64,000 nt of DNA from Paraburkholderia susongensis (GCF_900177725.1 NZ_FXAT01000004.1:620001-684000); one strand, 5' to 3'. Numbered from the stretch's first letter, positions 33,799 to 42,102 are shown. Numbers and translations: made by a program. The notes: a model not told the origin generated them from the letters alone.

Positions 33799-34425
33799 AT
33801 GTTTCTCGACCCGGCGAAAACGCCAGGCTTCAAGCGCACGCTGTTCAACGCGATCGTCGCGCCGCGGCCGATCGGCTGGATCAGCACGATTAACGGTAAC
33901 GGGCAGGTGAATCTCGCGCCGTTCTCGCACTTCAATCTCGTGTCGACCGCGCCGCCCGTCGTGATGTTTTCATGCAATGCGCCAGCCGACCGGCATGAAA
34001 AGGACACCGTGACCAACATCCGCGAGACGGGCGAATTCGTCACGAATCTCGTGACATGGAACCTGCGTGAGCCGATGAACATGAGTTCGATCGACGCCCC
34101 ATACGGAACCGACGAATTCGAGCTGGCCGGGCTCGAGAAGGCCCCGAGCGTTCTGGTGAAGCCACCGCGCGTCGCCGCCTCGCCCGCGAGCATGGAGTGC
34201 CGGCTGCTGCGGATTCTCGACATCGAGCCGACCGGGCCGGGCGAGACGTTCAGCCGGGTCGTGTTCGGACGCGTCGTCGGTGTGCATCTCGACGAGCGCT
34301 TCGTCGGCGCGGACGGCCGCTTCGATACGGTGCTCGCCGAGCCGCTGACACGCCTCGACGGCAATCGCTACGCGACCGTCGGGCGACTCGATGAATTGGG
34401 CCGTCCGAGCCCGCGCAATAACTGA
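33799..34425 (+). CDS. Flavin reductase-like FMN-binding protein
   Basis: A 208-aa split-barrel flavoprotein of the flavin reductase/DIM6-NTAB family. Motifs: LFNAIVAPRPIGWISTIN at the N-terminus (FMN phosphate and isoalloxazine contacts), NLAPFSHFNLVSTAPPVVMFSC, and EFVTNLV. Such proteins reduce FMN for a partner monooxygenase or act as redox enzymes themselves; no partner monooxygenase is seen here. It starts with ATG after AAGGAG (33787-33792), 29 bp downstream of the amidohydrolase, in one operon. Confidence 0.85.
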   Translation: MFLDPAKTPGFKRTLFNAIVAPRPIGWISTINGNGQVNLAPFSHFNLVSTAPPVVMFSCNAPADRHEKDTVTNIRETGEFVTNLVTWNLREPMNMSSIDAPYGTDEFELAGLEKAPSVLVKPPRVAASPASMECRLLRILDIEPTGPGETFSRVVFGRVVGVHLDERFVGADGRFDTVLAEPLTRLDGNRYATVGRLDELGRPSPRNN

Positions 34426-34449
34426 TTTCCTACAAGTAAGGATTCCGAT

Positions 34450-35265
34450 ATGACGATTTCGACCGATACCGGCGTGCGGAGCACCGCCGTTTACGATCTG
34501 GCGCCGGGCGCGGTTGCGCGCGGCCAGAATTTCTTCGTTCAATGGCTGCAGGGCGACGGTGCCGCGTTCAATGCGACGAGCTCGCGCGAAATGATGTTGC
34601 TGCTTCCCGATGACGGTGCCGAAGTGCGTATCGGCGACGGCCCCGCGCAGCCGGTGCCGGGGCGCAGCGTCTGCGTGGTGCCCGCGGGCAACGTGAGTGT
34701 GCGGCCGGCAGACGGCAGCCGCGCGGTGCTGATTGCGTCGTCGCGTCCGGACCTGTCGACCGATGCCGCGTGCAACTCGGCGGACTACGACGAGCCCGAC
34801 TTGCGGATCGTCGGCAGCGACGCCGGCTATCGGCGCACGCGCAGCGCGGGAGAATTGCAGGTGATCGGGATAGACGACATCACGCCGCCCGCCGACAAGC
34901 CGAGGCTCAAGATGCTGCAGACCGACACGCTCAGCATCAATTGGGTCGAATACCAGGATGCACGCGATCGCTCGAAGCTGAGCCCGCACAGTCATGCGGA
35001 TTTCGAGCAGGGCTCGCTCGCGATCGAAGGGCATTTCATCCACCATTTGCGGGTGCAGTGGGGGGCGGACGCGAATGCATGGCGCGACGATGAGCATCTC
35101 GAAGCTGGGCCGGCATCGATGATTGCGGTCCCGGTGCAGTTGATCCACACGACGGAAGGAGTCGGCGCCGGCCGTCATTTGCTGATCGACGTGTTTTCTC
35201 CGCCGCGCCATGACTTCATCGGCAAGGGCTGGGTCGCGAACGCGGCCGACTATGTGCGCGACTGA
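34450..35265 (+). CDS. Two-domain cupin protein
   Basis: A 271-aa bicupin. The N-terminal cupin (about residues 15-110) lacks metal ligands. The C-terminal one has a full metal site: motif 1 SPHSHADFEQGSLAIEG (HxHxxxE...G, about residues 180-196) and motif 2 PVQLIHTTEG with the third His. A ring-cleaving or quercetinase-like dioxygenase, an isomerase or a sensor are all possible; I cannot decide. It follows the flavin reductase-like gene by 24 bp with AAGGA as ribosome-binding site, closing the porin operon. Confidence 0.7.
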   Translation: MTISTDTGVRSTAVYDLAPGAVARGQNFFVQWLQGDGAAFNATSSREMMLLLPDDGAEVRIGDGPAQPVPGRSVCVVPAGNVSVRPADGSRAVLIASSRPDLSTDAACNSADYDEPDLRIVGSDAGYRRTRSAGELQVIGIDDITPPADKPRLKMLQTDTLSINWVEYQDARDRSKLSPHSHADFEQGSLAIEGHFIHHLRVQWGADANAWRDDEHLEAGPASMIAVPVQLIHTTEGVGAGRHLLIDVFSPPRHDFIGKGWVANAADYVRD

Positions 35266-35292
35266 CCGCTAGCGGGGCGCCGCGTGTCCGTG

Positions 35293-36291
35293 TTACGTAA
35301 CCGCCGGCGTCGCGCGCAGCGCCGCGAGCGCCAGCACCGTGCGCATCAGCGGAGCGTCGACGCCGAGCCGCGCCGCGCATTCGAGCGGCGCGCCGAGAAT
35401 GGCGCCGAGTTCGAGCGGGCGGCCCGCTTCAAGATCCCGCAGCATCGAAGTCTTGACAGCGCCGAGTTCGCGCGTTTGCGCGATGCGCTGTGCTACGTCG
35501 ATATCGAGTGCGAGCCCCGCATGCCGGCCGATGGCGAGGCACTCGGTCATCAGCTGTTCATAGATGCTGCGTGTGCGGGAATCGTCGAGCAGGCGGTCGG
35601 TACTGGCCTGCGTGAGCACGCTCAGCGGATTGGAGCACGCATTGCCGAGCAGCTTGATCCACAGGTCGCGCCGGATGTCGTCGCTCGCGGTGGTCGGCAA
35701 ACCTGCGTCCGTCAGGATACGCGCCCAGCAGGCGGCCCGCTCGCTGACGCCGCCACGCGGTTCGCCGAGTGTGATCCGGCCGCCGCTGTGATGCTGAACG
35801 ACACCGGGCGCGGGCGAACTGCACGAGGCCATCACGCTGCCGCCGAGCACCTGCGCGAACGGCAGTGCCCTGTCGATGCCGCCGTCCGGATCGACGCTCG
35901 TCAGCCGCAATCCCTGGAGCGGGTGGTCAGGCGCGAGGCAGTACCACCACGGCAGCCCGTTGCCGACCGGCAGCACGACGGTGCCGGTGCCAACGAGTGG
36001 CGCGAGCGATGCAGCGAGCGCTGGCAGCGCGTACGATTTCAGCGCGATCACGACGAGATCCTGCGGTCCAATTTCGTCGGCGCGGGCGCACGCGTTGACC
36101 GCGATAGTGCGCTGGGGTTCGCCGGGGCTCGTGTAGCGCAGGCCCGACGAGGCGAGCGCGTCGAGCGTGTTGCCGCGCGCGAGCACGGACACCTGATGAC
36201 CGGCGAGCGCGAGGCGGGCAGCGAAATGGCCGCCGATCGCACCGGCGCCCACGATGCCGATACGGCGCGCCTGTTGGGAAAATGCATTCAT
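35293..36291 (-). CDS. 2-dehydropantoate 2-reductase (ApbA/PanE) family protein
   Basis: A 332-aa NADPH-dependent reductase. N-terminal Rossmann motif RIGIVGAGAIGGHFAARLA (residues 9-27), ALKSYALP, and the C-terminal helical domain with the catalytic-Lys motif WIKLLGNACSNPLSVLT. Canonical members make pantoate; those in catabolic clusters act on other 2-oxo acids. Being embedded in this accessory region, it is probably a paralogue with another substrate. Convergent with the cupin operon and divergent from the hydratase pair. Confidence 0.82.
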   Translation of the reverse strand: MNAFSQQARRIGIVGAGAIGGHFAARLALAGHQVSVLARGNTLDALASSGLRYTSPGEPQRTIAVNACARADEIGPQDLVVIALKSYALPALAASLAPLVGTGTVVLPVGNGLPWWYCLAPDHPLQGLRLTSVDPDGGIDRALPFAQVLGGSVMASCSSPAPGVVQHHSGGRITLGEPRGGVSERAACWARILTDAGLPTTASDDIRRDLWIKLLGNACSNPLSVLTQASTDRLLDDSRTRSIYEQLMTECLAIGRHAGLALDIDVAQRIAQTRELGAVKTSMLRDLEAGRPLELGAILGAPLECAARLGVDAPLMRTVLALAALRATPAVT

Positions 36292-36445
36292 GACAAAAGT
36301 TTTCAAGTCGTTGGCGTTTGCGCATTGTCGGCGCATGTCCTCGGTCGCCGAGCGTTTTCTGCCGGCTTTTCTCCTGGCGGAATCGGCCGTTGCCGCGGGT
36401 CTGCCGTGCATCGCGTCGCCTCATTTCATATAAGGAATACTCGAG

Positions 36446-37324
36446 ATGTCGATTGACAGTGCGACGCTGAAACGCGTCACCGCGCAACTCTACGAGCGTT
36501 CGCTAAAGACGATTCCCGACGATACGCGCGCGTTCTTGCAGAATGCTTCGGAGCGCGAAACGAATCCGACCGGACGGACGACGCTGAAGATCCTCGTCGA
36601 GAGCGCCGACGGTGCGCGCCGCGACGATTCGCTCGTGTGCAGCGACGTCGGCATTCCGACGTACAGCATCAAGATCGGTACGCGCGTGCAATTCGACGGG
36701 CCGGTGCGGGCGGCGATCCGGGACGGCTTCGCCGAGCTCGTGGCGTCGATCTCGCCGCCGATCCTGAAGATGGTGACCAATCCGCTCACGCACGAGCGCA
36801 GCTACGCGGGCAAGGACATGCCGATAGTCAGCTTCGATCTGATCGACGACGCGGACTACGTCGACATCGTCTGTTCGCCGAAGGCGATGGGGACGGGACG
36901 CTGGGAGGCGATTGACGCGTTCGTCTATCCGACCCATGACCAGATCGAGCGCTTCGTACTCGACACGATGCTGCGTGCGGGTTCGCAACCGTGTCTGCCG
37001 CTGGTGATCGGTGTCGGTATCGGCGGCACGTTCGACTATGCCGCGCGGCTCGCGAAGGAGCAGATGCTGCGGCCGTTCGGGCAAACCAATCCGGAGCCCA
37101 TGCTCGCGAAGATGGAGCAGCGTCTACTCGACGCGATCAATAAGATGGGCTTCGGGCCGATGGGCACGGGCGGCGACACGACTGCGATGGCGGTCCATAT
37201 CGACTACGCCGCGAGTCACGGCTTCGTGCCCGTCGCCGTCTGTTTCAACTGCTGGATCAACCGTCGCACGGCCGCTCGCATCTATGGCGACGGCCGTGTC
37301 GAATTTCTGGAGGGCGGACGATGA
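36446..37324 (+). CDS. Class I fumarase/tartrate dehydratase-type hydratase, alpha subunit
   Basis: A 292-aa Fe-S hydro-lyase subunit. Likely [4Fe-4S] ligands are Cys 65 (LVCSDVGIP), Cys 183 (QPCLPLVIGVGIGGT) and Cys 269 (FNCWINRR), matching the three-Cys pattern of FumA/TtdA. It adds water to, or removes it from, a dicarboxylate-like substrate. The residues SPKAMGTG replace the more usual APKGGGSE, so the substrate may not be fumarate or tartrate. It overlaps the beta gene by 4 bp (ATGA). Confidence 0.85.
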   Translation: MSIDSATLKRVTAQLYERSLKTIPDDTRAFLQNASERETNPTGRTTLKILVESADGARRDDSLVCSDVGIPTYSIKIGTRVQFDGPVRAAIRDGFAELVASISPPILKMVTNPLTHERSYAGKDMPIVSFDLIDDADYVDIVCSPKAMGTGRWEAIDAFVYPTHDQIERFVLDTMLRAGSQPCLPLVIGVGIGGTFDYAARLAKEQMLRPFGQTNPEPMLAKMEQRLLDAINKMGFGPMGTGGDTTAMAVHIDYAASHGFVPVAVCFNCWINRRTAARIYGDGRVEFLEGGR

Positions 37325-37929
37325 GCCGCGTACACGATCTGACATTGCCGCTGACTCGTGAGCAGGTGCTCGATCTGCGGCTCGGCGACATGGTACGGCT
37401 GACGGGGGAGATCACCGTCAGCATCGGGCTGCCGACGCACAAGCGTCTCGCGCAGGCGATCGAGGACGGCGCGCCGCTGCCGGTCGATCTGCGCGACGGG
37501 GCGTTCTTTCATCTGAGCACGTATGTGAACGAGACACCGGACGGGCCGGAGGCGCTTTATTTGAACCCGAGCACCAGCACGCGCTACACCCCCTGGATGC
37601 CGACGCTGATCCGCGGCCTCGGTGTGCGGCTCGTCGGCGGGAAAGGCGGGCTCGACGATGCCAGTGCGATGGCGCTGCGCGATTGCGGATGCGCGTATCT
37701 GTCGTTTCCCGGCGGGGGGCTGAATCTGCTGTCGCGTGCGCTCCGCCGGGTCGTTGCCATGAACTGGACGGAATATATCTCGCAGTTCAGGCTGCTGACG
37801 CTCGAGGTCGAGCAGCTCGGACCGGCGACCGTCGCGATCGACGCACTAGGCAACAGCCTCTATACGCAGTTGCATGAGCGGGCGGTCGAACGCATGCCGT
37901 CGATCGTCGGCGAGCTTGGGCATCGTTGA
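37321..37929 (+). CDS. Class I fumarase/tartrate dehydratase-type hydratase, beta subunit
   Basis: A 202-aa swivelling-domain subunit of a two-subunit class I hydratase. Conserved: LRLGDMVRLTGEITVSIGLPTHKRL, the TSTRYTPWM anion-binding segment and VGGKGGL. The usual RDAAH before KR is replaced by IGLPTH, again hinting at a special substrate. ATGA overlap with the alpha gene means translational coupling. It ends the catabolic region; the next gene, rng, is convergent. Confidence 0.85.
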   Translation: MSRVHDLTLPLTREQVLDLRLGDMVRLTGEITVSIGLPTHKRLAQAIEDGAPLPVDLRDGAFFHLSTYVNETPDGPEALYLNPSTSTRYTPWMPTLIRGLGVRLVGGKGGLDDASAMALRDCGCAYLSFPGGGLNLLSRALRRVVAMNWTEYISQFRLLTLEVEQLGPATVAIDALGNSLYTQLHERAVERMPSIVGELGHR

Positions 37930-38001
37930 TGCGAAGTTTGAACTGGGGGCGAATGATTGCAAAAAGTTCGCCTTCCAGGAACACGTCGGCTCCTGGTGGA
38001 C

Positions 38002-39471
38002 CTACATCAGAACAATATCGTACTGCTCCTGACTCAAATTCGACTCCACCTGCAACGACACCGGCTTGCCGATGAAATCGATCAGCATCGCAAGGTGCTG
38101 CGATTCTTCTTCAAGAAACAGATCGATCACCTGCTGCGACGCCACCACGCGGAACTCGCGCGGATTGAACTGCCGCGACTCACGCAGAATCTCGCGCAGC
38201 ACGTCATAGCAAACGGTACGCGCGGTCTTCACCTGCCCCTTGCCCTGGCAAACCGGACATGGCTCGCACAGCACATGCGCGAGCGATTCGCGCGTGCGCT
38301 TGCGCGTCATCTCCACGAGCCCAAGTTGCGAGAAGCCATTCACGGTCACGCGCGTGCGATCGCGCGACAACGCCTTCTTCAATTCGCCAAGCACCTGGTC
38401 GCGATGCTCGGTGTTTTCCATATCGATGAAATCGATGATGATGACGCCGCCCAGATTGCGCAGCCGCAATTGCCGCGCGATCGTATGCGCGGCTTCGAGG
38501 TTGGTCTTGAAGATCGTGTCGTCGAAGTTGCGCGCGCCGACATAACCGCCGGTGTTCACGTCGATCGTGGTCATCGCCTCGGTCTGATCGATCACGAGAT
38601 AACCGCCCGACTTCAGATCCACGCGGCGCGACAACGCGCGCTGAATCTCGGCCTCGATGTTGTACAGATCGAAAAGCGGCCGTTCGCCCGTGTAGTGATG
38701 CAGCTTCGACGACACCGCCGGCGTAAACTCCGCCGCGAAATCGGCGAGCATTTGATGCGTCTCGCGCGAATCGACCTGAATGCGCGACGTTTCATCGTTA
38801 ACGAAATCGCGCAGCACGCGCTGCGCGAGATTCAGATCCTGGTAGAGCAGGCTCGTGGGCGGCATGCGCTGCCCCTGCGACAGAATCGTCGCCCATGTCT
38901 TGCGCAGATACGCGACGTCGGCGGCGAGCTCTTCGCTCGTTGCATCCTCTGCGATCGTGCGCACGATGTAGCCGCCTTTCTCGTCGGCGGGCAGCACGGC
39001 GGTCAGACGCGCGCGCACGGCCTCGCGCTCGGCTTCGCTTTCGATCTTCTGCGAGATGCCGATATGCGGCTCCTGCGGCAGATACACGAGCGTGCGCCCG
39101 GCGATGCTGACCTGCGTGGACAGACGCGCGCCCTTCGTGCCGATCGGGTCTTTCACGACCTGCACCATTAGCGTCTGACCTTCGAAGACGATCTTTTCGA
39201 TCGGCTGATGCGGCGTTTGATGCTGTGCTTCGCCCGCAATGCGCGGATGCCAGATATCGGCGACATGAAGGAACGCGGCGCGTTCGAGGCCGATGTCGAT
39301 GAATGCCGACTGCATGCCCGGCAGCACTCGCACGACCTTGCCGAGATAGACATTGCCGACGCGCCCGCGCGACAGCGTCCGTTCGACATGAAGTTCCTGG
39401 ACGGCGCCTTGTTGAACGAGCGCGACGCGCGTTTCTTGCGGCGTGACATTAATCAGGATTTCTTCATTCAT
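38002..39471 (-). CDS. rng: Ribonuclease G
   Basis: Endoribonuclease for 16S rRNA 5' maturation and mRNA turnover. The 489-aa product has an N-terminal S1 domain (GNVYLGKVVRVLPGMQSAFIDIGLERAAFLHVADIW), the RNase E/G catalytic core with the metal-binding GGVIIIDFIDME, and the Zn-link CPVCQGKG. No long C-terminal degradosome scaffold, so RNase G rather than E. It lies at the 3' end of the minus-strand run upp to rng, 9 bp after maf. Confidence 0.95.
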   Translation of the reverse strand: MNEEILINVTPQETRVALVQQGAVQELHVERTLSRGRVGNVYLGKVVRVLPGMQSAFIDIGLERAAFLHVADIWHPRIAGEAQHQTPHQPIEKIVFEGQTLMVQVVKDPIGTKGARLSTQVSIAGRTLVYLPQEPHIGISQKIESEAEREAVRARLTAVLPADEKGGYIVRTIAEDATSEELAADVAYLRKTWATILSQGQRMPPTSLLYQDLNLAQRVLRDFVNDETSRIQVDSRETHQMLADFAAEFTPAVSSKLHHYTGERPLFDLYNIEAEIQRALSRRVDLKSGGYLVIDQTEAMTTIDVNTGGYVGARNFDDTIFKTNLEAAHTIARQLRLRNLGGVIIIDFIDMENTEHRDQVLGELKKALSRDRTRVTVNGFSQLGLVEMTRKRTRESLAHVLCEPCPVCQGKGQVKTARTVCYDVLREILRESRQFNPREFRVVASQQVIDLFLEEESQHLAMLIDFIGKPVSLQVESNLSQEQYDIVLM

Positions 39472-39480
39472 GGTGTTGTT

Positions 39481-40110
39481 CTAGAAGTCGATGCGCGCTG
39501 CGCGCAGGAGGGCAGCAGTTTCAAAAAGCGGCAAACCCATGATACCCGAATAGGACCCGTCGATATGCTCGATAAACTCCGCCGCGCGTCCCTGCACGCC
39601 ATAAGCGCCCGCTTTGCCGAGCGGCTCGCCGCTTGTTGCATAGCGGCGGATCGCGTCGGCATGCACTGCGGCAAAACGCACCTTCGACACCGACAACGCC
39701 GCGGGCAGCAAGGCACCTGCGGCGTCGATCACCGCGACGGCGGTCAGCACTTCGTGCGTGCGTCCCGCGAGGCGCGTGAGCATCGTGACGGCGTCGTCGG
39801 CATCGACGGGCTTGCCGAGAATCGCGTCGTCGATCGTGACGGTCGTGTCCGCCACGAGGATCGGCCGCGCCGCGTGGCCGCCGTCGACGAGCCGCGCACG
39901 CGCCGCCTGCGCCTTCGCGATGCACACGCGCTGCACGTAATCGCGCGCGGGTTCGCCGGGCAGTTCGGCTTCGAGCGCCTCGGCATCTTCATCGGGACGC
40001 GGCAGCAGCAGTTCGAAACGCACGCCGAGCTGTTGCAGCAGCTCCTGGCGGCGCGGACTTTGCGAGGCGAGGTAGACGAACGGATGCAGCGAAGCGGAAG
40101 GTGTCGGCAT
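39481..40110 (-). CDS. maf: Maf-family nucleoside triphosphate pyrophosphatase
   Basis: House-cleaning pyrophosphatase that hydrolyses dTTP/UTP or modified nucleotides. Seen in 209 aa: YLASQSPRRQELLQQLGV (Maf signature, residues about 12-29), ADTTVTIDDAILGKP, and the end motif GRAAEFIEHIDGSYSGIMGLPL. ADTTV/IDGSYSNIMGLP-type sequences point to the YhdE (dTTPase/UTPase) branch. The ATG at 40110 is chosen; the longer frame upstream is low-complexity. Confidence 0.92.
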   Translation of the reverse strand: MPTPSASLHPFVYLASQSPRRQELLQQLGVRFELLLPRPDEDAEALEAELPGEPARDYVQRVCIAKAQAARARLVDGGHAARPILVADTTVTIDDAILGKPVDADDAVTMLTRLAGRTHEVLTAVAVIDAAGALLPAALSVSKVRFAAVHADAIRRYATSGEPLGKAGAYGVQGRAAEFIEHIDGSYSGIMGLPLFETAALLRAARIDF

Positions 40111-40310
40111 GAACGGGTCTCGAGGAAGCGGATTGCCTGAAGGCGGTGGGTGCGGTGAGTGCGATGAACGCAGTGAGCGCGGATGAGCGGGCAGGGCGAG
40201 CGCTGGCGAGGTGCGCCGGTCGATGTGTCCGCAATGCAGTGCCGGACGCAACGATCGGCGCGGCGATCATCACATCGCCGGACGCGCGTCGCCGCCCGTG
40301 CCTCGGGCGC

Positions 40311-40781
40311 TCACGCGCGATGATAGGGGTGATTCTGCGTGATGGTCCACGCGCGGTAAAGCTGTTCGGCAAGCAGCACGCGCACCATCGCGTGCGGCAA
40401 GGTGAGGCTCGATACGCGCAGCATCATATCGGCGCGCGCCTTCAGATCGGGATCGAGCCCGTCCGCGCCGCCGATCAGAAAGGCCACGTCGCGCCCGTCC
40501 TGCTGCCAGCCAGGCAGCGCGCCGGCAAGCTGCATCGTGGTCCAGTCCTTGCCGCGTTCGTCGAGCGCGACGATGCGCGCGTTTTTCGGCAACGCGGCTT
40601 CGATTTTCTGCCGCTCGGCCGCCATCACGCTTTCGGCCGGGCGTCCCGACGAACGCTGCTCGGGTTTGATCTCGCGCAGTTCGATGCGCAACTCGGGCGG
40701 CATGCGTTTCGCGTACTCGTCGAAGCCGGTGGCGATCCAATCCGGCATCTTGTGGCCGACGGCGAGAATATGCAGTTTCAT
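40311..40781 (-). CDS. rlmH: 23S rRNA pseudouridine(1915) N3-methyltransferase RlmH
   Basis: SPOUT methyltransferase acting on the assembled 70S ribosome. The 156-aa protein has the SAM-binding trefoil knot FLIGGADGLDPDL and LTLPHAMVRVLLAEQLYRAW plus the final NHPYHRA, all diagnostic. It follows rsfS by 36 bp; a 200-bp degenerate purine-rich spacer separates it from maf. Confidence 0.96.
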   Translation of the reverse strand: MKLHILAVGHKMPDWIATGFDEYAKRMPPELRIELREIKPEQRSSGRPAESVMAAERQKIEAALPKNARIVALDERGKDWTTMQLAGALPGWQQDGRDVAFLIGGADGLDPDLKARADMMLRVSSLTLPHAMVRVLLAEQLYRAWTITQNHPYHRA

Positions 40782-40817
40782 CGCGGGGAAAGTAGCGGTG
40801 TGCCGGCCACGGCCGGC

Positions 40818-41267
40818 TTACTTGCGGCGTGCCGCCGTCTTGCGCGCGGGCTTCGCGGCCGGCGCTTCCTCGTCTTCTTCCTCGTCGGCGTCGCTCGCGC
40901 GCGCGCCGCCGAACGGATTCGGCGTGGACAGCTTGATGCGCACCGGTTTGTCGCCCCAGATTTCTTCGAGGTTGTAGTACTGGCGCAGCGCCGGTTGCAG
41001 GATGTGAACGATCGCGTCGCCGCAATCGACCAGCACCCATTCGCCGATGTCCTCGCCTTCGGTGCTGACGATGTCGCCGCCGGCTTCCTTGACGCTTTCG
41101 CGCACGCTCGAGGCGAGCGCCTTGGTTTGCCGGTTCGAGGTGCCGCTCGCGACGATCACGCGATCGAACAGCGCGGTCAGGTGGCTGGTGTTGAACACCT
41201 TGATGTCTTGCGCTTTGACGTCTTCGAGAGCGTCGACGATCACGCGTTGCAGTTTGCGAATATCCAT
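40818..41267 (-). CDS. rsfS: Ribosomal silencing factor RsfS
   Basis: Binds uL14 on the 50S subunit and blocks subunit joining in starvation. 149 aa: MDIRKLQRVIVDALEDVKAQDIKVF start, FDRVIVASGTSNRQTKALA, GEWVLVDCGDAIVHI and RQYYNLEEIW mark the family. The last 35 residues are an acidic then Lys/Ala/Arg-rich tail seen in burkholderial versions. It starts 4 bp after nadD ends, so they are cotranscribed. Confidence 0.95.
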   Translation of the reverse strand: MDIRKLQRVIVDALEDVKAQDIKVFNTSHLTALFDRVIVASGTSNRQTKALASSVRESVKEAGGDIVSTEGEDIGEWVLVDCGDAIVHILQPALRQYYNLEEIWGDKPVRIKLSTPNPFGGARASDADEEEDEEAPAAKPARKTAARRK

Positions 41268-41271
41268 GAGG

Positions 41272-42036
41272 TTACCGGTGGTACAGATGATGTTGAAGAA
41301 TATAGTTCCACACCGCGGCGGGAACATGACTGGCGGCTTTGCCGTGCGTTTTGTCGTGCGTCTTGCCGTGTGCTTCGTCGTGCGCTTCGCCGTGCGTCCT
41401 GCCGCTCGTTGAAGCGAGCTGGCGGCTCACCTGTTCGCGCAGATGCGCGCGAATGTCGGTGGCCGACACGTTGAACGCGAGCGTCGTGTCGATCAGCAGA
41501 TGCCCGCACGGCGTCGCTTGCAGCACTTCGGCGCTGGCCTTGCGCGCGGCGATTTCCCGCGCGACCGCGGGCGGTATCGACGCGAGATCGAAGCCGGGCC
41601 GCGTGGCCGCGCAGATATGCGCGAAGTCGAACAGATGCCGCCACTCGTGCCACGTGTCGAGATGCACGAGCTGATCCGCGCCCATGAGCAGCGTGATCGA
41701 CGCGTCGTTGCCCTCGCGCTCGCGCCAGCGGCGCAGCGTGTCGATCGTGTAGGTCGGGCCGTCGTGATCGATTTCGTCGGTCGCGACGCGTACGGTCGCG
41801 CCGGGCAGCGTGAGCGAGCCGGCCGCTGCGCGCGTCATCGCGAGCCGGTGCACGGCCGGCGACACGTCCGCTTTCTGCCACGGCTGGCCGGCCGGCAGCA
41901 GCACCAGTTCGGTCAGCCGCAGCACGTCGGCGAAACGCCGCGCGAGCGCGAGGTGGCCGTCGTGGATCGGATCGAAGGTGCCGCCCAGCAGACCGATCCG
42001 GCGGGGCAGGGCGACAGGATGAGCGTTCGGCTTCAG
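41272..42036 (-). CDS. nadD: Nicotinate-nucleotide adenylyltransferase, apparent CTG start
   Basis: Makes deamido-NAD from nicotinate mononucleotide and ATP. The nucleotide-binding motif GLLGGTFDPIHDGH lies at residues 15-28, and the C-terminal VSATDIRAHL is the ISSTxIR-type motif. The frame opens after a TGA at about 42112 and has no ATG, GTG or TTG before this motif; the first GTG (41925) would delete it. CTG at 42034-42036 follows GAGGA (42044-42048) by 7 nt and gives a start (KPNAHPVALPRRIG) of plausible length, 254 aa. A His-rich repeat insertion (HGEAHDEAHGKTHDKTHG) precedes the last helix. Confidence 0.85.
   Translation of the reverse strand: MKPNAHPVALPRRIGLLGGTFDPIHDGHLALARRFADVLRLTELVLLPAGQPWQKADVSPAVHRLAMTRAAAGSLTLPGATVRVATDEIDHDGPTYTIDTLRRWREREGNDASITLLMGADQLVHLDTWHEWRHLFDFAHICAATRPGFDLASIPPAVAREIAARKASAEVLQATPCGHLLIDTTLAFNVSATDIRAHLREQVSRQLASTSGRTHGEAHDEAHGKTHDKTHGKAASHVPAAVWNYILQHHLYHR
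41341..41400. repeat. Five tandem 12-bp repeats inside nadD
   Basis: Degenerate units of GCCGTGCGTTTT type at 41341, 41353, 41365, 41377 and 41389. On the coding strand each gives four residues (GEAH, DEAH, GKTH, DKTH and a partial unit). In frame, so copy number changes would alter only the length of a surface loop. Confidence 0.8.
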
Positions 42037-42083
42037 GTGAGGATCCTCGAGCGTGACTTGCGCTTGACCTTGAGCGTGACCAT
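42033..42083 (-). CDS. Possible 16-codon leader ORF overlapping the nadD start
   Basis: ATG at 42081-42083, product MVTLKVKRKSRSRILT, basic. Its TGA overlaps the proposed nadD CTG (bases CTGA), the same arrangement as ATGA coupled genes. It lies 19 bp after hemF. No evidence that the peptide itself has a function; it may serve only translational coupling. Confidence 0.3.
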   Translation of the reverse strand: MVTLKVKRKSRSRILT

Positions 42084-42102
42084 GAGCAGGGCGGACACCG
42101 CG

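Noticed and set aside
40111..40310. Possible gene between maf and rlmH
   Set aside because: Degenerate GCGGTGAGTGCG-type repeats with no start site or domain; treated as spacer.
41341..41400. Short regular repeats as a CRISPR array
   Set aside because: The 12-bp units are contiguous without spacers and lie in frame in nadD; no cas genes are nearby.
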